In this document: positions 6,867 through 12,803 of the stretch, piece by piece
Layout: every line of letters starts with the position of its first letter
How positions within the stretch are numbered: the first letter of the stretch is position 1
NCBI GenBank assembly: GCA_026785765.1
Contig: JAJAZK010000551.1
Coordinates: 1-13,318, forward strand
Direction of reading: 5' to 3'
Length of the DNA stretch: 13,318 nucleotides
Source: Rhodoferax sp.
GTDB taxonomy: Bacteria; Pseudomonadota; Gammaproteobacteria; Burkholderiales; Burkholderiaceae_C
Program-made: the position numbers and the translations under genes
Notes under the pieces: generated by a model
Told to the model about the DNA's origin: nothing
Database searches by the model: none
The model's input: the letters and a program-made list of their open reading frames with translations, nothing else

Positions 6867-7106
6867 ATGACCGCGGACGAACTCAAGGCGATCATCACCG
6901 CCGGGCTGGATTGTGAGTACTGCTCCCTCGACGGTGATGGACGACACTGGTTTGCAACCATTGTTTCTTCCGCATTCACCGGCCAGCGGGCAGTGCAGCG
7001 CCACAAGCTGGTGTACGCGACGCTGGGCGCGAAAATCCATACTGACGAAGTGCATGCGCTGTCCATGAAGACCTTGACACCGCAGGAGTGGCGAGACAAT
7101 GGTTGA
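6867..7106 (+). CDS. ibaG: BolA-family protein IbaG
   Basis: This 79-residue BolA/YrbA-type protein belongs to a family that binds monothiol glutaredoxins with a [2Fe-2S] cluster and has been linked to iron handling and envelope homeostasis. Conserved features are GDG.H (23-27), the FTGQRAVQRHKLVYATLG segment (37-54) and the C-terminal EVHALSMKTLTPQEW (61-75), with His63 as the invariant BolA-family histidine and likely cluster ligand. ATG 6867 is preceded by AAGAGG (6854-6859) at a seven-base spacing. It follows the permease after 14 bp. In E. coli the gene also follows mlaB and precedes murA. Here murA is absent and hisG follows. The sequence C16-E-Y-C19 in the N-terminal part is unusual to my eye. 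Confidence 0.93.
   Translation: MTADELKAIITAGLDCEYCSLDGDGRHWFATIVSSAFTGQRAVQRHKLVYATLGAKIHTDEVHALSMKTLTPQEWRDNG
7074..7100 (+). promoter_or_regulatory. Possible internal promoter for hisG within the end of ibaG
   Basis: TTGACA (7074-7079) is a perfect sigma-70 -35 box. GACAAT (7095-7100) matches four of six -10 positions, including the important A2 and T6. The 15-bp spacer is shorter than the preferred 16-18. Transcription would start near 7107, giving a leader of under 40 bases to the hisG GTG. The TTGACA bases also encode part of the conserved TLTP motif of IbaG, so the match may be a coincidence of coding sequence. Low-certainty call. Confidence 0.25.
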
Positions 7107-7144
7107 GCCCAAGTCGGCAACAAGGCACGATTAAAGGCGCAGCC

Positions 7145-7783
7145 GTGATTACCATGGCGGTGTCCAAAGGGCGCATTTTTGAAGAAGCCTTGCCGTTGTT
7201 GGAGAAGGCTGGCTTGCGCTTGCTGGACGACCCCGAGAAATCGCGCAAGCTGATTCTCCAGACCAGCCAGCCGCGCGTGCGTGTGCTCGTGGTGCGTGCA
7301 ACCGATGTCCCGACCTACGTGCAATACGGTGGGGCCGACCTTGGCATAACCGGGCGCGACACTCTGCTTGAGCATGGCAGTGATGGGCTGTATCAGCCGC
7401 TGGACCTGCACATCGGGCGCTGCCGCATCAGTGTGGCGGTGCGGGTGGGGTTCGACTATGCCAAGGCAGTCCGGCAAGGGTCGCGGTTGACCGTGGCGAC
7501 CAAGTATGTTTCGATTGCGCGTGAGTTTTTCGCGGCCAAAGGGGTGCATGTCGATTTGATCAAGCTGTACGGCAGCATGGAGCTCGCGCCCTTGACCGGC
7601 ATGGCCGACGCAATTGTCGACCTGGTGTCGACTGGCAGCACGCTCAAGGCCAATGACTTGGTGGAGGTCGAACACATCCTGGACATCAGCGCGCGTCTGG
7701 TGGTCAATCAGGCTGCGCTCAAGCTCAGGCAGGTTCCGGTACGTGCAATCATCGATGCGCTGGCTGCAGCCACGCGCCAGTAA
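7145..7783 (+). CDS. hisG: ATP phosphoribosyltransferase catalytic subunit HisG (short form)
   Basis: HisG catalyses the first step of histidine synthesis, joining ATP and PRPP to phosphoribosyl-ATP, and is the feedback-controlled step. The product has 212 residues, so this is the short form. It lacks the C-terminal regulatory domain of the ~300-residue long form and in the family works as a hetero-octamer with HisZ. No hisZ is in the window. Motifs include SKGRIFEEALPLL (7-19), DPEKSRKL (29-36), RATDVPTYV (51-59), YGGADLGITGRD (61-72) and the PRPP-binding loop DAIVDLVSTGSTLKAN (155-170). I chose GTG 7145 because AAAGG lies seven bases upstream and the resulting MITMAVSKGR start matches the family. 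ATG 7154 is a less likely alternative. An upstream ATG at 7088 would overlap ibaG. Confidence 0.95.
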   Translation: MITMAVSKGRIFEEALPLLEKAGLRLLDDPEKSRKLILQTSQPRVRVLVVRATDVPTYVQYGGADLGITGRDTLLEHGSDGLYQPLDLHIGRCRISVAVRVGFDYAKAVRQGSRLTVATKYVSIAREFFAAKGVHVDLIKLYGSMELAPLTGMADAIVDLVSTGSTLKANDLVEVEHILDISARLVVNQAALKLRQVPVRAIIDALAAATRQ

Positions 7784-7787
7784 AGGA
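7782..7787 (+). promoter_or_regulatory. Shine-Dalgarno site fixing the hisD start
   Basis: AAAGGA overlaps the hisG stop codon and lies eight bases before ATG 7796. The in-frame ATG at 7787 starts on the last base of this motif and cannot use it, so 7796 is preferred. Confidence 0.55.
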
Positions 7788-7795
7788 TGGTACCG

Positions 7796-9139
7796 ATGGA
7801 GACTGTGATTGCCAAGCCGTTGCGGTTGTCAACTGCCGACGCGGGATTTGAGGATGCGTTTACGGCCAGGCTGCATTGGTCGGCAGACGCAGACAAGGCG
7901 ATCGAGTCGCGCGTGGCAGAAATCCTGCACGATGTACGCCAGCGTGGGGACGCTGCGGTGCTGGATTACACGCGCCGTTTTGACCGCGTGCATGCCAGTT
8001 CGGTCGCCTCGCTGGAGGTGTCGCAGGCAGAACTCAAGCAGGCTTTCGACGGACTGCCCGCAACCCAGCGCGATGCCCTGTGTTTTGCTGCGCAGCGTGT
8101 GCGCGGCTACCATGAAGCGCAGAAAGTCGCCTGCGGACAGAGCTGGAGCTTTCGCGACGCAGATGGCAGTCTGTTGGGGCAAAAGGTGACTGCCCTTGAC
8201 AGCGTTGGCATCTATGTCCCGGGCGGCAAAGCGGCGTACCCCTCCTCCGTGCTGATGAATGCGCTTCCAGCGCAGGTGGCCGGAGTCGCCAGTATTGTCA
8301 TGGTGGTGCCGACACCGGCGCCGCCGAAGCAGCAGGACGCAACTAGAGGGGAGCGCAATCCGCTGGTGCTGGCGGCGGCCCATGTGTGTGGTGTGACCAG
8401 AGTATTTACCGTCGGTGGTGCGCAGGCGGTTGGCGCCTTGGCCTTCGGGACCCAGACGATGCCGAAGGTCGACAAGATTACCGGCCCCGGCAATGCCTAC
8501 GTCGCGGCGGCAAAACGGCGGGTGTTTGGTACGGTTGGCATTGACATGATCGCAGGCCCAAGCGAGATACTGGTTTTGGCCGATGGCTCCACGGCCCCTG
8601 ACTGGGTGGCGATGGATCTTTTCAGTCAGGCGGAACACGATGAGTTGGCCCAGAGCATTCTGCTTTGCCCGAATGCCGAATATATCGACCAGGTTCAGGC
8701 CGCCATCGACCAGTTGCTGCCGACAATGCCGCGGCGCGAGGTGATTGCCGCTTCACTCAACGGCCGTGGGGCCTTGGTGCTGACACGCACGATGGAAGAG
8801 GCCTGCGCCCTGAGCAACCGGATCGCCCCGGAACACCTCGAAGTCAGCAGTCTTGACCCAATGCGCTGGGAGCCGCTGTTGCGCCATGCGGGTGCGATCT
8901 TCCTGGGGGCCTTCTCCAGTGAAAGCCTGGGCGACTACTGTGCCGGACCCAACCATGTGTTGCCAACCGGTGCGACCGCGCGCTTTTCCAGTCCGCTGGG
9001 CGTCTATGACTTTCAGAAACGCAGCAGCCTGATCGATATCAGCCCTCGCGGGGCGCGCAAGCTGGGTCCGGTCGCCGCCGAATTGGCGCGCGCAGAGGGT
9101 TTTATTGCACACGCCCGGGCGGCAGAAATGAGGTTGTAA
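7796..9139 (+). CDS. hisD: Histidinol dehydrogenase HisD
   Basis: HisD is the zinc enzyme that oxidises L-histidinol through histidinal to L-histidine with two NAD+, the last steps of the pathway. The product has 447 residues, slightly longer than the usual ~430-440. The zinc ligands expected from the family are visible as Gln278 and His281 in SQAEHDE, Asp380 in GDYCAGPNH and His439 in GFIAHA. The catalytic pair is Glu346-His347 in APEHLE. NAD-binding and fold motifs are VGIYVPGGKAAYPS (137-150), TVGGAQAVGALAFGT (205-219), KITGPGNAYVAAAK (227-240) and IDMIAGPSE (249-257). A Pro/Gln/charged loop at about 172-187 (PTPAPPKQQDATRGER) is longer than I expect for the family. The stop overlaps the next start by one base (TAATG). 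Confidence 0.96.
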   Translation: METVIAKPLRLSTADAGFEDAFTARLHWSADADKAIESRVAEILHDVRQRGDAAVLDYTRRFDRVHASSVASLEVSQAELKQAFDGLPATQRDALCFAAQRVRGYHEAQKVACGQSWSFRDADGSLLGQKVTALDSVGIYVPGGKAAYPSSVLMNALPAQVAGVASIVMVVPTPAPPKQQDATRGERNPLVLAAAHVCGVTRVFTVGGAQAVGALAFGTQTMPKVDKITGPGNAYVAAAKRRVFGTVGIDMIAGPSEILVLADGSTAPDWVAMDLFSQAEHDELAQSILLCPNAEYIDQVQAAIDQLLPTMPRREVIAASLNGRGALVLTRTMEEACALSNRIAPEHLEVSSLDPMRWEPLLRHAGAIFLGAFSSESLGDYCAGPNHVLPTGATARFSSPLGVYDFQKRSSLIDISPRGARKLGPVAAELARAEGFIAHARAAEMRL

Positions 9140-9531
9140 TGACGACTCTGGCCAAGCCCGCCCATTGTCGCAAGACCGCCACCTGGAGCTGGCTGCGGAC
9201 AACTTTGGTCATCGCCGGTGTGTGTTGCGAATCGGTGGGCGCGATGAGTATTCGGGAAATGCGGGGCCTGGAGCAATCGGACCAGAAAAACGGCGCGATC
9301 TATGTGCGGTATTTTCTGGTCGGCGCCATGGAGGGTGCGGTCGAAGCCAACGCGCAAGCGGTACGGTTGGGGGCGAAACCATTGTTTTGCCTGAACGGGC
9401 GGCGCATGGAACCTTACATGGCCAAGCCCCTGTTCGACGCCGAACTCAGGCGCAACGTCGGGATTTACGAAGCCGACATGCCGGTGCAACTGGTGCTGGT
9501 CAATGCGCTGGCCGCCTCTTATAGTTGTTGA
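9139..9531 (+). CDS. Small exported protein, Rap1a/Tai-like, function unknown
   Basis: This 130-residue protein is not one of the known histidine enzymes. It starts at an ATG overlapping the hisD stop by one base, with GAGG five bases upstream, so translation is probably coupled to hisD. Residues 11-35 look like a signal peptide: basic n-region with R20, hydrophobic core TTLVIAGVCC (21-30), and a plausible cleavage site after VGA (33-35). The mature part has two cysteines only, Cys84 in PLFC and the last residue Cys130, consistent with a disulfide. The pattern YVRYFLVGAMEGA (55-67), then PLFC (81-84), then a helix-rich stretch and a terminal LAASYSC (124-130), resembles the Rap1a/Tai family of small periplasmic proteins, some of which are immunity proteins of type VI effectors. 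That assignment is from pattern only. No effector gene is adjacent. Expected location is periplasm. Confidence 0.72.
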   Translation: MTTLAKPAHCRKTATWSWLRTTLVIAGVCCESVGAMSIREMRGLEQSDQKNGAIYVRYFLVGAMEGAVEANAQAVRLGAKPLFCLNGRRMEPYMAKPLFDAELRRNVGIYEADMPVQLVLVNALAASYSC

Positions 9532-9593
9532 CAGACCCGCACTTCCTGAAATTGACCACACACCCTGCGCCCGTCGCACCGTTGCCTTTGGCG

Positions 9594-10664
9594 ATGGCTG
9601 GCCTGGTGCGCCCGGACGTGCTGCAGATGCCGCTGTACCAGGTACAAGATAGCGTCGGGTTGCTCAAATTGGATGCGATGGAGAACCCGCATCGGCTGCC
9701 GACGGAGTTGCAGCAGCAACTGGGTGCGCGGCTGGGTGCCGTGGCGCTGAACCGTTATCCAGCGGCGCGGACCCGCGATTTGGCCGGGGCGCTCGCCGGG
9801 CACGCACAGGTACCGGACGGTTTCACCCTGATGCTGGGCAATGGCTCGGATGAACTGATTTCCCTGCTCGCACTGGCCTGCGCCATTCCGGGCGCTCTGG
9901 TGCTGGCACCGGTGCCGGGGTTCGTCATGGTTGCCATCAGCGCCCAGCTCCAGGGCCTGCAGTTTGTCGGGGTCCCATTGCAGCCCGACTTTGAACTGGA
10001 CGAGCCGGCGATGCTGGCTGCAATTTACCGGCACCGGCCAGCGATTGTTTACCTCGCCTATCCCAACAACCCGACTGCCAACCTGTGGGACGAGGGCGTG
10101 ATGGAACGCATCATCGCAGCGGCCCCAGGCCTAGTCGTGATTGACGAGGCCTACCAGCCGTTTGCCGGCCGCAGTTTCATGGGGCGCTTGAATCGTTACC
10201 GAAATGTTGTCTTGATGCGCACTCTGAGCAAGTTCGGGCTGGCGGGCGTGCGGATCGGTTACCTGGTAGGACCACGCGCCTTGATGGACCAGATTGACAA
10301 GGTGCGCCCCCCCTACAACATCAGCGTCCTGAACGCCGAGTGCGCCCTGTTCGCGCTGGAACATGCCGATGAATTCGCGCGCCAGGCGCAAGACATCATG
10401 ACCCAGCGTGCCAGCTTGTTGCAGGCCTTGGCCGACATGGACGGTGTGGTCGCCTACCGCAGCGATGCCAACATGGTGCTGGTGCGCATCACGGCGTCGG
10501 ACCCTGCGGCCTCGAGTGCCGTGCTACAGCGCATGAAAACCCGCGGCGTGCTGGTCAAGAATGTTTCTGCCATGCATCCGCTACTGACCAATTGCCTGCG
10601 CCTGACGGTCGGTACCGCTACCGAAAACCGTGCCATGCTCGCGGCATTGAAAGCCTCCTTATGA
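9594..10664 (+). CDS. hisC: Histidinol-phosphate aminotransferase HisC
   Basis: HisC is the PLP enzyme that converts imidazole acetol phosphate and glutamate to histidinol phosphate. With ATG 9594 the product is 356 residues, the usual length. Class I/II aminotransferase motifs are KLDAMENP (25-32), ALNRYP (51-56), GNGSDELI (82-89), AYPNNPT (155-161), VVIDEAYQPF (181-190), the PLP lysine Lys213 in TLSKFGLAGVRIGY (210-223) and the carboxylate-binding Arg336 in NCLRLTVG (333-340). No good Shine-Dalgarno site precedes this ATG. The frame stays open upstream to TTG 9525, which would add 23 residues and overlap the preceding gene, so the start is uncertain. I prefer ATG because the length then matches the family. 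The stop overlaps the hisB start by four bases. Confidence 0.93.
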   Translation: MAGLVRPDVLQMPLYQVQDSVGLLKLDAMENPHRLPTELQQQLGARLGAVALNRYPAARTRDLAGALAGHAQVPDGFTLMLGNGSDELISLLALACAIPGALVLAPVPGFVMVAISAQLQGLQFVGVPLQPDFELDEPAMLAAIYRHRPAIVYLAYPNNPTANLWDEGVMERIIAAAPGLVVIDEAYQPFAGRSFMGRLNRYRNVVLMRTLSKFGLAGVRIGYLVGPRALMDQIDKVRPPYNISVLNAECALFALEHADEFARQAQDIMTQRASLLQALADMDGVVAYRSDANMVLVRITASDPAASSAVLQRMKTRGVLVKNVSAMHPLLTNCLRLTVGTATENRAMLAALKASL

Positions 10665-11278
10665 CATTCAACGACTCCAGCAGCGGCGCCGGGCGCGTCG
10701 GGCGCGTGATCCGCAACACGGCGGAAACCAGAATTTCCGTCACGGTGAACCTGGATGGCTCGGGCCAGGCCAATCTGCGCACTGGCATCGGTTTTTTTGA
10801 TCACATGCTCGATCAGGTCGCCCGCCACGGCCTGTTTGACCTGGACGTACAGGCTGATGGAGACCTTCACATCGACGGCCACCATACGGTTGAGGATGTA
10901 GGGATAGCATTCGGCCAGGCCGTACTCCAGGCCGTTGGCGACAAGAGGGGCATACGCCGCTATGGGCACGCCTATGTTCCTTTGGACGAAGCCCTGAGCC
11001 GGGTCGTGCTCGATCTGTCGGGGCGTCCCGGTCTGGTCATGCATGTGCCTTTCAAGAGCGGAATGATCGGGAGTTTTGACAGCCAGTTGGCGCACGAGTT
11101 TTTTCAGGGCTTTGCAAACCACGCCTTGGTGACGCTGCATATTGACAACCTGCGCGGAGAAAATGCGCACCACCAGGCGGAGACGGTTTTCAAGGCTTTT
11201 GGGCGCGCCCTGCGCGCGGCGGTGGAACTCGACCCCCGATCGGCGGGCATGATCCCCTCGACCAAAGGTTCGCTGTAG
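10661..11278 (+). CDS. hisB: Imidazoleglycerol-phosphate dehydratase HisB
   Basis: HisB is the manganese-dependent dehydratase that turns imidazole glycerol phosphate into imidazole acetol phosphate. The product has 205 residues and is the monofunctional form; there is no N-terminal histidinol phosphatase domain as in E. coli HisB, so that activity must be encoded elsewhere. Metal-binding motifs are GFFDHMLDQVARHG (44-57), HIDGHHTVED (70-79), AHEFF (144-148) and ENAHHQAE (167-174). The C-terminus IPSTKGSL is the characteristic family ending. The start ATG overlaps the hisC stop (ATGA), and only three bases separate its stop from hisH. The identification is secure. Residue numbers assume ATG 10661, which gives a normal-length N-terminus. 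Confidence 0.96.
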   Translation: MTFNDSSSGAGRVGRVIRNTAETRISVTVNLDGSGQANLRTGIGFFDHMLDQVARHGLFDLDVQADGDLHIDGHHTVEDVGIAFGQAVLQAVGDKRGIRRYGHAYVPLDEALSRVVLDLSGRPGLVMHVPFKSGMIGSFDSQLAHEFFQGFANHALVTLHIDNLRGENAHHQAETVFKAFGRALRAAVELDPRSAGMIPSTKGSL

Positions 11279-11281
11279 CCC

Positions 11282-11965
11282 ATGGCCGGACGTACCGTGG
11301 CCGTGGTGGATTACGGCATGGGCAACCTGCGTTCGGTATCAACCGCGCTGCAGGTGGCGGCGCAGGGCACGGCTTTCTCTGTTCTGGTCACATCAGACCC
11401 AGATGTGGTTCGCGCAGCCGAGCGTGTAGTGCTGCCGGGCCAAGGCGCGATGCCCGACTGCATGCACGAATTGCAGCGCTCGGGCTTACAGGAGTCAGTG
11501 CTGGAAGCGGCGTCCGGCAAGCCGTTGTTCGGAATCTGCGTTGGCATGCAAATGCTGCTCGACCACAGCGCGGAAGGGCGCAAGGGTGACGCCGGTCTGG
11601 GTACCGCGGGGTTGGGTCTGTTCCCTGGCCGGGTGCTGCGTTTTGATCTGGCCGGGCAACACCAGCCCGACGGCAGCCGATTCAAAGTACCCCAGATTGG
11701 CTGGAATCAGGTGTACCGACCAAACCACGGAGTCCCGTCCCATGTTCTGTGGGGCGACGTGCCCGACGGCAGTTACTTCTATTTTGTGCACAGCTTTTAC
11801 GCCAGACCGTCAGTTGCGCGCCACAGCGTCGGCGAAGCAGACTACGGCACCCGCTTCACAGCGGCAATTGCGCGCGATAATATTTTTGCTACTCAATTCC
11901 ACCCTGAAAAAAGTGCCCTTCACGGCCTTGCGCTGTATAGAAATTTCCTTGGCTGGAACCCCTGA
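11282..11965 (+). CDS. hisH: Imidazole glycerol phosphate synthase, glutaminase subunit HisH
   Basis: HisH is the class I glutamine amidotransferase subunit that makes ammonia from glutamine and passes it to HisF. The product has 227 residues, somewhat longer than the common ~200-215. The catalytic triad is Cys86 in GICVGMQML (84-92), His207 and Glu209 in TQFHPEKS (204-211). Other motifs are VVDYGMGNLRSV (8-19), LPGQGAMPDCM (51-61), VPQIGWN (136-142) and YFVHSFY (167-173). Part of the extra length lies in the segment 122-135 between the core strands. The gene starts three bases after hisB. hisA follows after 23 bp. Confidence 0.96.
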   Translation: MAGRTVAVVDYGMGNLRSVSTALQVAAQGTAFSVLVTSDPDVVRAAERVVLPGQGAMPDCMHELQRSGLQESVLEAASGKPLFGICVGMQMLLDHSAEGRKGDAGLGTAGLGLFPGRVLRFDLAGQHQPDGSRFKVPQIGWNQVYRPNHGVPSHVLWGDVPDGSYFYFVHSFYARPSVARHSVGEADYGTRFTAAIARDNIFATQFHPEKSALHGLALYRNFLGWNP

Positions 11966-11988
11966 CCTGGTTTCGCAGTCTTTGCACC

Positions 11989-12729
11989 ATGCTACTCATT
12001 CCAGCCATTGACCTGAAAGACGGTCACTGTGTTCGCCTCAAGCAGGGTGACATGGACCAGTCAACCATCTTTGGCGAGGACCCGGCATTGATGGCGCGCA
12101 CCTGGGTCGGCAAAGGCGCCAGGCGGCTGCATCTGGTCGATCTCAACGGTGCGTTCGCCGGACATCCCAAGAACGAACTGGCGATTCGCAAGATTCTCAA
12201 GAACGTGGGAAGCGAAGTCGATGTGCAACTCGGCGGCGGCATCCGGGATCTCGACACGATCGAACGCTACCTCGACGCCGGCTTGCGCTACGTCATCATT
12301 GGAACGGCGGCGGTCAAGAACCCAGGATTTCTGCAGGACGCCTGCACTGCCTTTGGTGGACACATCATCGTCGGGCTGGATGCACGTGATGGCAAGGTCG
12401 CCACCGACGGCTGGAGCAAACTGACGCGGCACGATGTGATCGATCTGGGCAAAAAGTTCGAGGATTACGGGGTCGAATCCATCATCTATACCGACATCGG
12501 GCGTGACGGCATGCTGGCTGGTATCAATGTCGAGGCTACGGTCAAACTTGCGCAGGCCTTGAAGATTCCGGTGATTGCCTCCGGTGGTTTGGGCAGCATG
12601 GCCGATATCGAAGCTTTGTGTGAAGTTGAAGGCGAAGGTGTGGAAGGGGTGATTTGTGGGCGCGCGATCTACTCTGGTGCGCTCGACTTCGCGATGGCCC
12701 AGGCGCGTGCCGACGAACTCAACGGCTGA
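11989..12729 (+). CDS. hisA: ProFAR isomerase HisA
   Basis: HisA catalyses the Amadori rearrangement of ProFAR to PRFAR, the substrate of HisF/HisH. The product is a 246-residue TIM barrel, the normal length. The catalytic base Asp8 is in IPAIDLK (4-10), and the catalytic acid Asp169 is in YTDIGRDGML (167-176). The two phosphate-binding sites are LGGGIRD (81-87) and ASGGLGS (197-203), reflecting the two-fold repeat of the barrel; GRAIYSG (224-230) is the C-terminal conserved segment. No clear Shine-Dalgarno site precedes ATG 11989, and the 23-bp gap after hisH is short enough for reinitiation. A 74-bp gap separates it from hisF. Confidence 0.97.
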   Translation: MLLIPAIDLKDGHCVRLKQGDMDQSTIFGEDPALMARTWVGKGARRLHLVDLNGAFAGHPKNELAIRKILKNVGSEVDVQLGGGIRDLDTIERYLDAGLRYVIIGTAAVKNPGFLQDACTAFGGHIIVGLDARDGKVATDGWSKLTRHDVIDLGKKFEDYGVESIIYTDIGRDGMLAGINVEATVKLAQALKIPVIASGGLGSMADIEALCEVEGEGVEGVICGRAIYSGALDFAMAQARADELNG

Positions 12730-12752
12730 GCCGCGCTCCCTGGCTTTGGGTT

Positions 12753-12769
12753 CCCCGGTGCTCGCGGGG
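12753..12769 (+). other. Short GC stem-loop in the hisA-hisF gap
   Basis: CCCCG (12753-12757) and CGGGG (12765-12769) can pair around a seven-base loop. The gap 12730-12803 holds nothing else I recognise. There is no T-run, so it is not an intrinsic terminator. It might be an mRNA processing or stability element, or chance in GC-rich DNA. Confidence 0.2.
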
Positions 12770-12803
12770 CGGATGGCAGCAGGTTGCACGGCCTGACACG
12801 TCC

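Noticed and set aside
7088..7144. HisG start at ATG 7088
   Set aside because: It would overlap ibaG by 19 bases and add 19 residues before the conserved MITMAVSKGR start; AAAGG is placed correctly for GTG 7145.
9528..9557. Perfect TTGACA at 9528-9533 before hisC, considered as a promoter
   Set aside because: No hexamer at a 16-18 base spacing resembles a -10 box (best two or three matches). The bases overlap the stop of the preceding gene.
9525..9593. Longer HisC starting at TTG 9525
   Set aside because: It adds 23 residues not expected in the family, has no ribosome binding site and overlaps the preceding gene. It is kept only as an alternative start.
12753..12769. CCCCG/CGGGG hairpin between hisA and hisF as a terminator
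   Set aside because: The stem is only five base pairs and no T-run follows. Termination inside the his cluster before hisF would also be unlikely.
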